Of a stretch of 64,000 nt of DNA, positions 33,605-42,449 are shown piece by piece. Made by a program: the position numbers and the translations under genes. The notes beneath the pieces were generated by a model, which searched no databases, was not told where the DNA came from, and saw only the letters and a list, made by a program, of their open reading frames with translations. The stretch covers positions 62,001 through 126,000 of the forward strand of contig NZ_RBWV01000001.1 of assembly GCF_003634695.1 (NCBI RefSeq), read 5' to 3'. The DNA comes from Motilibacter peucedani. Lineage in GTDB: Bacteria > Actinomycetota > Actinomycetes > Motilibacterales > Motilibacteraceae. The stretch's first letter is position 1. Every line of letters begins with the position of its first letter.

Positions 33605-36600
33605 TCAGCCCAGGCAGGCCGGCCCGAGCAGCGCCTTCAGGTCGCCGAACAGCGCGGGCGACGGCGTCACGCGCAGCCCGTCGTCGATGCGCAGCACGGT
33701 CGTGCGCCCGGCGCTCTGGAGCGCCAGCTGCACCTCGGTGACCCCGGGGTGCGCCACCAGGACCTCCTTGAGCCGCTCGACCACCGGTGGGGTGCACCGC
33801 GGTGTCGGCAGGCTGATCTTGACCGGCCCGCGGCTCGACGCGTCGCTGAGGTCGGGCACGGTGAGGTCCATCGCGATGAGCTTGGCGACGTCCTCGCGCT
33901 TGTCGAGCCGGCCCTTGACGACCACCACCGCGTCCTCGGCCAGCGAGGTGGCCACGAGCTGGTAGGTCGCCGGGAAGAACAGGCACTCGATCGCCCCGTC
34001 GAGGTCCTCGATCGTCGCGATGGCCCACGGGTTGCCCTGCTTGGTGAGCTTGCGCTGCAGGCCCGAGACGAGCCCGCCGATCGTCACCACCGCGCCGTCC
34101 GGCCGGTCGTCGTCGCTCATGAGGTTGGCGATGGTCACGTCGGCGTTGGCGGCCAGCACGTGCTCGACGCCCAGCAGCGGGTGGTCGGAGACGTAGAGCC
34201 CGAGCATCTCGCGCTCGTAGGCGAGCAGCACCGCCTTGTCCCACTCGCCGACCGGCACGGGCGGCCCGCTGATGGCGGCCGGCTCGTCGTCGCCCCCGCC
34301 GCCGAAAAGGGAGTCCTGGCCGATCGCCTCGTTGCGCTTCACGTCGACGTGCAGGTCGACGTACTCCTCGTGCACGTCGAGCAGGCCGCGCCGGCTGACG
34401 CCGAGCGAGTCGAAGGCGCCGGCCTTGGCCAGCGACTCGATGACCCGCTTGTTGCAGACGACCAGCGGGACCTTCGAGAAGAAGTCCTCGAGCGAGGTGT
34501 AGAGGCCCTTCTCGACCCGGGCCGACGTGATGCCGTCGACGACGTTGGAGCCGACGTTGCGGATCGCGGTGAGCCCGAAGCGGATGTCCGAACCGCGCGG
34601 GGTGAAGTTGGAGTCGGACTCGTTGACGTCGGGCGGCAGCACCTTGATGCCCATGCGCCGGCACTCGTTGAGGTAGAGAGCCGACTTGTCCTTGTCGTCG
34701 CGCACGCTGGTGAGCAGGGCGGCCATGTACTCAGCCGGGTAGTTCGCCTTGAGGTAGGCGGTCCAGTAGGACACGAGGCCGTAGGCCGCGGAGTGCGCCT
34801 TGTTGAACGCGTAGTCGGAGAACGGGACGAGGATGTCCCACAGGGTCTTGATGGCCGCGTCGGAGAAACCGCGCTCCTTCATGCCGCTGGAGAACCCGAC
34901 GTACTCCTTGTCGAGGACCTCGCGCTTCTTCTTGCCCATCGCGCGACGCAGCAGGTCTGCGCGGCCGAGCGAGTAGCCCGCCAGCTGCTGCGCGATCGCC
35001 ATGACCTGCTCCTGGTAGACGATCAGCCCGTAGGTGTCGCCCAGGATCGGCGCGAGCGCCTCGGCCAGGTCGGGGTGGATCGGCTCGACCGGCTTGCGCC
35101 GGTTCTTGCGGTCGGCGTAGTCGTTGTGGGCGTTGGCGCCCATCGGGCCGGGACGGTAGAGGGCGCCGACGGCGGAGATGTCCTCGAAGTTGTCGGGCCG
35201 CATCGATCGCAGCAGCGCGCGCATCGGCCCGCCGTCGAACTGGAAGACGCCGAGGGTGTCGCCGCGACCGAGCAGCTCGTAGGTCACCGGGTCGTCGAGC
35301 TCGAGCGCGTCGAGGTCGACGGGGTCCTTGCCGTTGGCGACGATGTTGGCCAGGCAGTCGTCGATGATCGTGAGGTTGCGCAGGCCGAGGAAGTCCATCT
35401 TCAGCAGGCCGAGCGTCTCGCAGGTCGGGTAGTCGAACTGCGTGATGATCGCGCCGTCCTGCTCCCGGCGCATGATCGGGATGTGGTCCATGAGCGGCTC
35501 GCTGGACATGATCACCGCGCAGGCGTGGACGCCCCACTGGCGCTTGAGGCCCTCGAGCCCCATCGCGGTGTCGACGACCTTGGCCACCTCGGCGTCGGTG
35601 GAGTAGAGCGAGCGGAACTCCCCCGCCTCGCTGTAGCGCTTGTGCGAGCTGTCGAAGATGCTCTTGAGCGGGATGTCCTTGCCCATGACCGCGGGCGGCA
35701 TCGCCTTGGTGATGCGGTCGCCCATCGAGAACGGGTGGCCGAGCACGCGCGCGGAGTCCTTGACCGCCTGCTTGGCCTTGATCGTGCCGTAGGTGACGAC
35801 CTGCGAGACGCGGTCGTCGCCGTACTTCTCGGTGACGTAGGTGATGACCTCGCCGCGCCGGCGCTCGTCGAAGTCGATGTCGACGTCGGGCATGGACACG
35901 CGCTCGGGGTTGAGGAACCGCTCGAACAGCAGGCCGTGGCGCAGCGGGTCGAGGTCGGTGATGCCCATGGCGTAGGCGGCGAGAGAGCCCGCCGCCGAGC
36001 CGCGGCCCGGGCCGACGCGGATGCCCTGCCGCTTGGCCCACCCGATGAAGTCGGCGACCACGAGGAAGTAGCCCGGGAAGCCCATCTGCAGGATGACGCC
36101 GACCTCGTAGTCGGCCTGGCGGCGCACGTCGTCGGGGATGCCGCCGGGGTAGCGGCGGGCGAGCCCGCGCTCGACCTCCTTGACGAACCAGGTGTGCTCG
36201 GACTCGCCCTCGGGCACCGGGAAGCGCGGCATCAGGTTGGCGCCCTCGGTGAACTCCACCTCGCAGCGCTCGGCGATCAGCAGCGTGTTGTCGCAGGCCT
36301 CGGGGAACTCCGACCACTGCGCGCGCATCTCGGACGCGGGCTTGAGGTAGAAGTCCTGGGCGTCGAACTTGAAGCGGTTGGGGTCGGCCAGCGTCGAGCC
36401 GGACTGGACGCAGAGCAGCACCTCGTGGGCGGTGGCGTCCTCGCGCTTGGTGTAGTGCAGGTCGTTGGTGGCCACGAACGGCAGCCCGAGGTCCTTGGCC
36501 AGGCGGATCAGCTCGGCCTGGGCCCGGCGCTCGATGCCGATGCCGTGGTCCATCAGCTCGCAGAAGAAGTTCTCGGCGCCGAAGATGTCGCGCAGCTCGC

Positions 36601-37129
36601 CCGCCGCCTGGCGGGCCAGGTCGTACTGCCCCAGGCGCAGCCGGGTCTGGATCTCGCCCGACGGGCAGCCGGTCGTCGCGATGATGCCCTTGCCGTAGCG
36701 GCTGAGCAGCTCGCGGTCCATGCGCGGCTTGTAGTACTGCCCCTCGAGGCTGGCCAGCGACGAGAGCCGGAACAGGTTGTGCATGCCCTCGGTGGTGGCC
36801 GCGAGCATCGTCATGTGGGTGAAGGCGCCGCCGCCCGAGACGTCGTCCTCGCCGCCGCTGCCCCACCGGACCTTGACCTTGTCCTTGCGCGAGGTCGTGC
36901 CCGGCGCGAGGTAGGCCTCGGTGCCGATGATCGGCTTGACGCCGGCGGCCTTCGCCTTCTTGTAGAAGTCGTAGGCGCCGAACACGTTGCCGTGGTCGGT
37001 CATCGCCAGGGCCGGCATCTCCATCCGCGCCGCCTCGGCGAACAGGTCGTCGAGGCGGGCCGCTCCGTCGAGCATGGAGTACTCGGTGTGGACGTGGAGG
37101 TGGACGAAACCCTCGGTCTTCGGCGGCAC
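33605..37129 (-). CDS. dnaE: DNA polymerase III alpha subunit
   Basis: A 1174-residue replicative polymerase (DnaE1 type). The N-terminal PHP domain has His10, His12 and His14 ([13 protein letters not shown]) and TDHGNVFG, so the metal site is probably active for proofreading, as in actinobacterial DnaE1. Polymerase catalytic aspartates are in PDVDIDFDE (near 411-418) and [10 protein letters not shown] (near 578). A helix-hairpin-helix and an OB domain ([18 protein letters not shown], near 1010) follow. The GTG at 37129 is preceded by TAGGCT with a six-base gap and no Shine-Dalgarno, so leaderless translation is likely. Normal length. Confidence 0.97.
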   Translation of the reverse strand: MPPKTEGFVHLHVHTEYSMLDGAARLDDLFAEAARMEMPALAMTDHGNVFGAYDFYKKAKAAGVKPIIGTEAYLAPGTTSRKDKVKVRWGSGGEDDVSGGGAFTHMTMLAATTEGMHNLFRLSSLASLEGQYYKPRMDRELLSRYGKGIIATTGCPSGEIQTRLRLGQYDLARQAAGELRDIFGAENFFCELMDHGIGIERRAQAELIRLAKDLGLPFVATNDLHYTKREDATAHEVLLCVQSGSTLADPNRFKFDAQDFYLKPASEMRAQWSEFPEACDNTLLIAERCEVEFTEGANLMPRFPVPEGESEHTWFVKEVERGLARRYPGGIPDDVRRQADYEVGVILQMGFPGYFLVVADFIGWAKRQGIRVGPGRGSAAGSLAAYAMGITDLDPLRHGLLFERFLNPERVSMPDVDIDFDERRRGEVITYVTEKYGDDRVSQVVTYGTIKAKQAVKDSARVLGHPFSMGDRITKAMPPAVMGKDIPLKSIFDSSHKRYSEAGEFRSLYSTDAEVAKVVDTAMGLEGLKRQWGVHACAVIMSSEPLMDHIPIMRREQDGAIITQFDYPTCETLGLLKMDFLGLRNLTIIDDCLANIVANGKDPVDLDALELDDPVTYELLGRGDTLGVFQFDGGPMRALLRSMRPDNFEDISAVGALYRPGPMGANAHNDYADRKNRRKPVEPIHPDLAEALAPILGDTYGLIVYQEQVMAIAQQLAGYSLGRADLLRRAMGKKKREVLDKEYVGFSSGMKERGFSDAAIKTLWDILVPFSDYAFNKAHSAAYGLVSYWTAYLKANYPAEYMAALLTSVRDDKDKSALYLNECRRMGIKVLPPDVNESDSNFTPRGSDIRFGLTAIRNVGSNVVDGITSARVEKGLYTSLEDFFSKVPLVVCNKRVIESLAKAGAFDSLGVSRRGLLDVHEEYVDLHVDVKRNEAIGQDSLFGGGGDDEPAAISGPPVPVGEWDKAVLLAYEREMLGLYVSDHPLLGVEHVLAANADVTIANLMSDDDRPDGAVVTIGGLVSGLQRKLTKQGNPWAIATIEDLDGAIECLFFPATYQLVATSLAEDAVVVVKGRLDKREDVAKLIAMDLTVPDLSDASSRGPVKISLPTPRCTPPVVERLKEVLVAHPGVTEVQLALQSAGRTTVLRIDDGLRVTPSPALFGDLKALLGPACLG

Positions 37130-37135
37130 GGGGAC

Positions 37136-37141
37136 AGCCTA
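37136..37141 (-). promoter_or_regulatory. Probable -10 box of leaderless dnaE
   Basis: TAGGCT on the minus strand, followed by six bases and the dnaE GTG. The divergent oxidoreductase has its own box about 110 bases away. Confidence 0.55.
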
Positions 37142-37260
37142 GGTGCCGCCACCGACACAGTCCGCCAACCACGCGGAGAGCTGCCGCCCGGCCGCGCGTA
37201 AGGACTCCGTAACCCCGCCGCGAGGGGCGCGGGAGCCCGCCGCCACGTACAACTGGAGGG

Positions 37261-38814
37261 GTGCCGCACCGTACGCCCGTCGCCCGCCCGCTGCGCGCCG
37301 CGTGGGTCGGCGTCGTCGCCGGCTGCGCCGGCCTGGCCGCCGCGGAGGTCGTCGCGGCGTTCGTCGGCGACAACGCCTCGCCGCTCGTCGCGGTCGGCGC
37401 CACCGTCGTCGACGCCACCCCGCCCTGGCTCAAGGACTGGGCGGTGCGCAACCTCGGCAGCTCCGACAAGAGCGTGCTGCTCGGCGTCGTCGCCATGGTC
37501 GTGCTGCTGCTGGCCGCCGTCGCGGGGGTGCAGGAGGTGCGGCGTCCGCGCGGCGGGGTGCCCCTCGTCGTCGTCCTGTGCGCCGCCGCCTGCCTGGCCG
37601 CGGTCAACCGCCCGGGCGCCGGGCCGTGGGTGCTGCTCCCCGCCGTTGCCGCGCTCGCGGTGGGCGGCTGGACGCTCGTCACGCTGGCCCGCCGAGCCCG
37701 CGAGCTGCCCTCCCGCGACGCGGCCCGCGCCGACGAGGCAGCGGGGAACGACCGGCGCGCGTTCCTCCGGCACACCGGCGCCGGCCTCGCCGGCGCCCTG
37801 GTCGTCGGCGGTCTCGGCCGCGCCTTCGGCTCGCAGCGGGTCGACGTGGCGGCCTCCCGCGCCGCGGTGCGCCTGCCGACACCGCTCTCCCCCGCTCCTG
37901 CCGCCCCGGTGGCCGCCGCCGCGCCCGGCGCGACGCCCTTCGTCACGCCGCTGTCGGACTTCTACCGCGTCGACACGGCGCTGGTCGTGCCGCGCGTGCG
38001 CGCCGAGGACTGGACCCTGCGCATCACCGGCGAGGTCGCGCGCCCGCTGACCCTCACGTTCGACCAGCTGCTCGCCCGGCCGATGGTCGAGCGGTGGGTG
38101 ACCCTGACCTGCGTCTCGAACGAGGTGGGCGGCGACCTCGCCGGCACCGCCCGCTGGCTCGGGGCGCCGCTCGCCGACCTGCTGCGGGAGGCCGGCCCGC
38201 TGGACGGCGCCGACATGGTGCTGAGCCGCTCGAAGGACGGCATGACGATCGGGACGCCGCTCGCCGCCCTGCTCGACGGGCGCGACGCCCTGCTGGCCGT
38301 CGGCATGGACGGCGCGCCGCTGCCGCTGGAGCGCGGGTTCCCTGTGCGCATGGTCGTGCCGGGGCTCTACGGATACGTGTCGGCGACCAAGTGGGTCGTC
38401 GAGCTGGAGGTGACCCGCTTCTCCGACGCCACCGCCTACTGGTCGAGCCGCGGCTGGTCGGAGCAGGCGCCGGTCAAGACGGCGTCCCGCATCGACGTCC
38501 CGCGCAGCCGGGCGAGCGCCGGCCGGGTGCAGGTCGGCGGCGTCGCGTGGGCCCAGCACCGGGGCGTCTCGAAGGTCGAGGTCCGCGTCGACGGCGGCGA
38601 CTGGGCGCAGGCCGAGCTGCTCCCCGTGCCGAGCGCCGACACCTGGCGCCAGTGGCGCTGGGAGTGGGACGCGACCGAGGGCGAGCACGAGCTGGAGGTG
38701 CGCGCCACGGACGGTACGGGTGCGGTGCAGACCGCGCGCCGCGCGGCTCCGGCCCCGGACGGCGCCACGGGCTACGACTCCCGGACGGTGCGGGTGTCCG
38801 GGGCGCGGACCTAG
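37261..38814 (+). CDS. Membrane-anchored molybdopterin-dependent oxidoreductase (sulfite oxidase/YedY fold)
   Basis: A 517-residue protein. The N-terminus holds about four membrane helices (near 13-35, 72-90, 100-115 and 122-142), then a twin-Arg-like NDRRAFLRHTG (163-173) and a further hydrophobic stretch (174-188). The Moco domain (about 225-430) has Cys284 in TLTCVSNEVGG, the molybdenum ligand. A C-terminal Ig-like dimerisation domain follows (about 430-515), as in sulfite oxidases. The internal Tat-like motif after the helices suggests the catalytic domain is moved across the membrane folded. GTG start with TACAAC seven bases before; a GGAGGG overlaps that gap. Substrate unknown. Confidence 0.88.
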   Translation: MPHRTPVARPLRAAWVGVVAGCAGLAAAEVVAAFVGDNASPLVAVGATVVDATPPWLKDWAVRNLGSSDKSVLLGVVAMVVLLLAAVAGVQEVRRPRGGVPLVVVLCAAACLAAVNRPGAGPWVLLPAVAALAVGGWTLVTLARRARELPSRDAARADEAAGNDRRAFLRHTGAGLAGALVVGGLGRAFGSQRVDVAASRAAVRLPTPLSPAPAAPVAAAAPGATPFVTPLSDFYRVDTALVVPRVRAEDWTLRITGEVARPLTLTFDQLLARPMVERWVTLTCVSNEVGGDLAGTARWLGAPLADLLREAGPLDGADMVLSRSKDGMTIGTPLAALLDGRDALLAVGMDGAPLPLERGFPVRMVVPGLYGYVSATKWVVELEVTRFSDATAYWSSRGWSEQAPVKTASRIDVPRSRASAGRVQVGGVAWAQHRGVSKVEVRVDGGDWAQAELLPVPSADTWRQWRWEWDATEGEHELEVRATDGTGAVQTARRAAPAPDGATGYDSRTVRVSGART

Positions 38815-39263
38815 CGCAGCGGCTTGGCCATCCAGCGGTGCGGGATGCCGGCGTCGTCGAACTCGTCGCCGAACGCGGCGTAGCCCAGCCGCTCGTAGAA
38901 CGGCATGGCCTGCACCTGCGCGCCGAGCACGCAGCGCTCGAGCCCGAGCCGGCGCCCCTGGTCCTCGACCACGGCGACGAGCTGGCGGCCCAGGCCGGTG
39001 CCGCGCGCCGGCTTGCGCACGGCCAGCCGGCCCAGGTGCGCGACGCCACCGTCCTCGGCGACCAGGCGCACGGTGCCCATCGGCTCGTCGCCGAGGAAGG
39101 CCACCCAGTGGGTCGCGACCGCGTCGAGGTCGTCGCGCTCGAGCTCGACGGGCACCTGCTGCTCCTCGACGAACACCTCGAACCGGATGCCCCACGCGAG
39201 CGCGAACCCGTCGTCGCCGTGGACCTGCTCGATGCGTACGCCTGCCGCCTGCATGCGCACCAT
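38811..39263 (-). CDS. GNAT family N-acetyltransferase (ElaA/YjcF-like)
   Basis: A 150-residue acetyltransferase. The segment FEVFVEEQQVP, acidic LERDDLDA, the acetyl-CoA loop RKPARGTGLG and the C-terminal FYERLGYAAFGDEF...GIPHRWM follow the ElaA/YjcF pattern. The target is unknown. The ATG at 39263 is the longest reasonable start. Its stop shares CTAG with the convergent oxidoreductase gene. It follows the DinB gene by 28 bases and may be cotranscribed. Confidence 0.86.
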   Translation of the reverse strand: MVRMQAAGVRIEQVHGDDGFALAWGIRFEVFVEEQQVPVELERDDLDAVATHWVAFLGDEPMGTVRLVAEDGGVAHLGRLAVRKPARGTGLGRQLVAVVEDQGRRLGLERCVLGAQVQAMPFYERLGYAAFGDEFDDAGIPHRWMAKPLR

Positions 39264-39291
39264 CCTCGCCGACGCGCCGACGGCGTCCCGC

Positions 39292-39828
39292 TCACCCCAT
39301 GGTCTTCTGCCCGTCGATCGTCTCGCGCAGGATGTCGGCGTGACCGGCGTGCTGCGCGGTCTCGGCGGCGATGTGGAGCAGTGCCCGCCGGGCCGACCAG
39401 CGGGCGCCCGGCGCGAACCACGGCGCCTCGGGCAGCGGGTGCGAGGCGTCCAGGTCGGGCAGCGTGGCGACGAGGTCGTCGGTGTGTGCCGCGACGGCGT
39501 CGTAGTCGGCGAGCAGCGCCTCCATCGTGTCGTCCTCGGTCAGCGCGAAGCCGCGGGCCCACTCGTCCTCCCCCGCCGTCGTCAGCGCGCCGGCCCCGCC
39601 CTCGAGGAACGCGACCCACTGGCGCTCCACCGCCGTCACGTGCTTGACCACCCCGCCGGGGCACAGCTCGCTCGCCGTGGGGCGCAGCCGCACCTGGGTC
39701 TCGTCGAGCCCGCGCACGGTGTAGCGGAGGAACCCGCGCGCCGTGCGCAGCAGCTCCAGCAGGTCGGCCCGCTCCTGCGGGAGCGCTGCTGCGGCGACGC
39801 TGACCTGCTGGGTGGTCGTGGTGCTCAT
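39292..39828 (-). CDS. DinB family protein (DUF664 type)
   Basis: A 178-residue four-helix-bundle protein of the DinB/YfiT group. Metal-type His residues appear in GGVVKHVTAVERQW and ALLHIAAETAQHAGHADILRE, the usual three-His arrangement. Members are often thiol-dependent transferases (mycothiol or bacillithiol); the substrate is unknown. The ATG has GAGGAGG upstream and a TAGCGT box at 39877-39882. It is divergent from the WYL regulator, which may control it. Confidence 0.85.
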   Translation of the reverse strand: MSTTTTQQVSVAAAALPQERADLLELLRTARGFLRYTVRGLDETQVRLRPTASELCPGGVVKHVTAVERQWVAFLEGGAGALTTAGEDEWARGFALTEDDTMEALLADYDAVAAHTDDLVATLPDLDASHPLPEAPWFAPGARWSARRALLHIAAETAQHAGHADILRETIDGQKTMG

Positions 39829-39876
39829 GGCGGTGCCTCCTCGTGGTTGCCGGGCGACCGTCGCCCTGCACTCACC

Positions 39877-39924
39877 ACGCTAGGAACCCCAACGGCCACC
39901 TTCTGACCGCAATCGCGGCAGACT
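39877..39924. promoter_or_regulatory. Divergent promoters for the DinB and WYL genes
   Basis: TAGCGT on the minus strand (39877-39882) serves the DinB gene with a leader of about 42 bases. CAGACT (39919-39924) lies seven bases before the WYL ATG and fits a leaderless start. The hexamers are 36 bases apart. Confidence 0.45.
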
Positions 39925-39931
39925 TGCCGAC

Positions 39932-40897
39932 ATGGGCGCTACCGGCACACGGATGCTGCAGCTGATGTCGCTGCTGCAGAGCTCGCGCTACTGGGCGGGC
40001 GCCGAGCTCGCCTCCCGGCTGGAGGTGTCGCCCCGTACCCTGCGCCGCGACGTCGAGCGCCTGCGCGAGCTCGGCTACCCCGTCGAGGCCCGCCGCGGGG
40101 TCGACGGGGGCTACCAGCTGGCCCCCGGGGCGTCGCTCCCGCCGCTGGTGCTCGACGACGAGGAGGCCGTCGCCCTCGCCCTCGGTCTCCAGGCCGCTGC
40201 CCAGTCGGCCGTCGAGGGCATGGCCGAGTCGTCGGTGCGGGCTCTCGCGAAGGTCGTCGGGGTGATGCCCCGGCGGCTGCGGCGACGCGTCGAGGCGCTG
40301 ACTGCGGCGACCGAGACGTCCTCGTGGCAGGGCGTCGGCCCGGCGGTCGACCCAGCGACCCTGACGACGCTCGCCCAGGCCTGCCGCGACGCCGAGCGGG
40401 TCGAGATGGACTACACGGCAGCCGACGGGCAGCGCTCGCACCGCCACGTCGAGCCGCACCGCCTGGTCCCACTTGGTCGCCGGTGGTACGTCGTGGCCTA
40501 TGACGACGACCGCTCGGCCTGGCGCAGCTTCCGCGCCGACCGCATCTCGGGCGCCCGCGTGACGGGTGAGCGCTTCGCGCCACGCAGGCTGCCCGCGGAC
40601 GACGCCGTCGACTTCGTGCGCTCGGGCGTCCGCGGAGAGCAGGCGGGGTACGCCGTGGTCGCCACCGTGCACGCGTCCGCTGCCGAGGTGGTGGCGAAGA
40701 TCGGGCGGTGGGCGACGGTGACCTCCGACGAGGGGGAGCACTGCCGCATCACGATGCACGCCGATGCGGCGGAGTGGCCGTTGATGGCGCTCGGCTCGCT
40801 GCAGGCCGAGTTCCGCATCGAGGCGCCCGAGGAGCTGCGCGACGAGGCGGCGGCGTGGGGTGCCCGCGTCGCCCGCGCGGGGGCTGCCGCGACCTGA
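39932..40897 (+). CDS. WYL-domain transcriptional regulator (YafY/PafBC type)
   Basis: A 321-residue regulator. The N-terminal winged HTH (about 5-60) shows WAGAELASRLEVSPRTLRRDVERLRELGYPV and a wing with GGYQL. The WYL-type domain (about 140-215) has HRLVPLGRRWYVVAYDDDRSAWRSFRADRI. A C-terminal WCX domain follows. WYL proteins respond to nucleic acids or small ligands, often in DNA damage. Divergent to the DinB gene, which is its most likely target. Confidence 0.9.
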   Translation: MGATGTRMLQLMSLLQSSRYWAGAELASRLEVSPRTLRRDVERLRELGYPVEARRGVDGGYQLAPGASLPPLVLDDEEAVALALGLQAAAQSAVEGMAESSVRALAKVVGVMPRRLRRRVEALTAATETSSWQGVGPAVDPATLTTLAQACRDAERVEMDYTAADGQRSHRHVEPHRLVPLGRRWYVVAYDDDRSAWRSFRADRISGARVTGERFAPRRLPADDAVDFVRSGVRGEQAGYAVVATVHASAAEVVAKIGRWATVTSDEGEHCRITMHADAAEWPLMALGSLQAEFRIEAPEELRDEAAAWGARVARAGAAAT

Positions 40898-40924
40898 CGC
40901 TGCCGGCACCGCAGACTGGACGGC

Positions 40925-41818
40925 ATGTCGGCCCGCCTCCCGTTGCGCGCGTGCTTCCCGCCACCGCAGGACCTCGGCCGCGCCGGTGACGCAGGGGTCG
41001 TGGAGCCGGGCGGCGTGCTCCAGCGTCGATGGGCCGACCGCCTGCTGCTCACGGGTGGGCCGGCGGCGATCCTCATGCAGGTCGCCCACCCGCTCGTCGC
41101 TGCCGGGGTGACGCACTCGGACTACCGGGAGCGCCCGGGCCACCGGCTGCTCGCGACGCTCGAGCTGACCCTCGCCGTCACCTTCGGCGACACCTCGCAG
41201 GCGCGCGCCGCCGTGGCTCGCGTCGCGCGGCGGCACACGAGCATCAACGGCACCCTCGACGAGCCGGCGGGGCCGCTGCCGCGCGGCACCGCGTACGACG
41301 CCACCGACCCCGAGCTGGCGCTCTGGGTCTACGCGACCCTCGTCTGGACAGCCCTGCGGGTGCACGAGGTGCTGGGACACCCGCTGCCGACGGACGAGCT
41401 CGAGGACTACTGGCAGCAGTCCAAGCCGTTCGCCCGGCTCTTCGGCGTCGGCGACGACCTGCTGCCCGGCAGCTTCGAGGACTTCACGAGGTACGTGGAG
41501 GGCACCGTCGCCGGTCTGGTGGTCACCGACCCTGCGCGCTCCGTGCGCGACGACATGCTGCAGCCACGGCTCTGGCCGCCGGTCCCTGGTGCCGGGCCGG
41601 TGGTGCGCGCCGTCACGGCGGCGCTGCTCCCCCCGTCGCTCGCCACTGCGTACGCCGTCGACCTGACGCCCCGTCGCCGGCTCGCGGTGCGGCTGCTGGG
41701 CAGCGTCGCGCGAGTGGTCTGGCCGCGGCTACCCCTGCGGCTTCGGGAGTTCCCGCACGCCGCCGTCGCGCGGCACCGGATCTCGCTGCGCTCGGACGAG
41801 ACCTCTGCGAAGGTGTAG
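40925..41818 (+). CDS. MpaB/DUF2236 family oxygenase-like protein
   Basis: A 297-residue protein of the DUF2236/MpaB family, named after a fungal oxygenase in mycophenolate synthesis. The family core is seen as QVAHPLVAAGVTHSDYRERPGHRL, with conserved His residues, and WVYATLVWTALRVHEVLG. The bacterial substrate is unknown. The ATG at 40925 follows CAGACT by seven bases (leaderless pattern). The next gene starts two bases after its stop. Confidence 0.85.
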   Translation: MSARLPLRACFPPPQDLGRAGDAGVVEPGGVLQRRWADRLLLTGGPAAILMQVAHPLVAAGVTHSDYRERPGHRLLATLELTLAVTFGDTSQARAAVARVARRHTSINGTLDEPAGPLPRGTAYDATDPELALWVYATLVWTALRVHEVLGHPLPTDELEDYWQQSKPFARLFGVGDDLLPGSFEDFTRYVEGTVAGLVVTDPARSVRDDMLQPRLWPPVPGAGPVVRAVTAALLPPSLATAYAVDLTPRRRLAVRLLGSVARVVWPRLPLRLREFPHAAVARHRISLRSDETSAKV

Positions 41819-41820
41819 CC

Positions 41821-42066
41821 ATGGACGACAAGCAGATCCTCGCGCAGGTGCACACCCTCGTCGAGCAGGAGCACCGGCTGCGCAGCGCCGTCGCCGCCGG
41901 CTCGCTGACCAGCGAGGAGGAGCAGGCGCAGCTGCGGGTCGTCGAGGAGGAGCTCGACCAGTGCTGGGACCTGCTCCGGCAGCGCCGGGCGCGCACGGAG
42001 TTCGGCGAGGACCCGGCGTCGACGGCGGCCCGGTCGACCTCGACGGTCGAGGGCTACGTCCAGTAG
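41821..42066 (+). CDS. DUF2630 family small protein
   Basis: An 81-residue charged helical protein. It begins MDDKQILAQVHTLVEQEHRLR and contains LDQCWDLLRQRRARTEFGEDP, the DUF2630 signature. The role is unknown; members are small, cytoplasmic and actinobacterial. It starts two bases after the MpaB-like gene, so the two are cotranscribed. Confidence 0.88.
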   Translation: MDDKQILAQVHTLVEQEHRLRSAVAAGSLTSEEEQAQLRVVEEELDQCWDLLRQRRARTEFGEDPASTAARSTSTVEGYVQ

Positions 42067-42085
42067 TCGCCCGCGCAGACCTGTT

Positions 42086-42108
42086 CATGCTCCGCCCAGC
42101 GGAGTATG
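42086..42108. promoter_or_regulatory. Inverted repeat overlapping the PadR promoter (probable auto-operator)
   Basis: CATGCTCCGC (42086-42095) and GCGGAGTATG (42099-42108) form a 10-base inverted repeat with one mismatch and a three-base centre. It overlaps the TATGTT -10 hexamer (42105-42110). ATGT and ACAT half-sites (42106-42118), the known PadR core, also flank the start. Confidence 0.62.
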
Positions 42109-42116
42109 TTCGCGAC

Positions 42117-42449
42117 ATGGGATCGCAGAGGCTGCAGGAGCCGTCGTTCCTCATCCTCACGGCGCTCGCTGCCGGCCCGCAGCACGGCTACGGCGTCCTC
42201 AAGGACGTGGAGGACCTGTCCGGCGGGGCGGTCGTGCTTCGCGTCGGGACGCTCTACGGCGCCCTGGACCGTCTCGCCGGCGAAGGTCTCGTCGTGGTGG
42301 ACCGCGAGGAGGTCGTCGACTCGCGGCTACGCCGCTACTACCGGCTCACCCCCAGCGGCGTGAGGCGCCTCCACGCCGAAGCCTCCCGAGCTCAGACGCA
42401 GGCTCGCGCGGCACTGCGCCGGCTGCGCACGGCCGGCGGCACGGCATGA
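42117..42449 (+). CDS. PadR family transcriptional regulator
   Basis: A 110-residue PadR protein. The winged HTH includes EPSFLILTALAAGPQHGYGVLKDVEDLSGG and LYGALDRLAGEGLVV, and the C-terminal helix (about 88-108) is the dimerisation arm. The ATG follows TATGTT by six bases (leaderless). It overlaps the next gene by ATGA, so regulator and membrane gene are coupled. PadR regulators in such pairs usually repress their own operon until a compound binds. Confidence 0.9.
   Translation: MGSQRLQEPSFLILTALAAGPQHGYGVLKDVEDLSGGAVVLRVGTLYGALDRLAGEGLVVVDREEVVDSRLRRYYRLTPSGVRRLHAEASRAQTQARAALRRLRTAGGTA

Noticed and set aside
34731..37946. A 1071-codon minus-strand frame across dnaE and the oxidoreductase gene
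   Set aside because: It is out of frame with dnaE and shows only Arg/Pro/Ala-rich sequence, a sign of a shadow frame.
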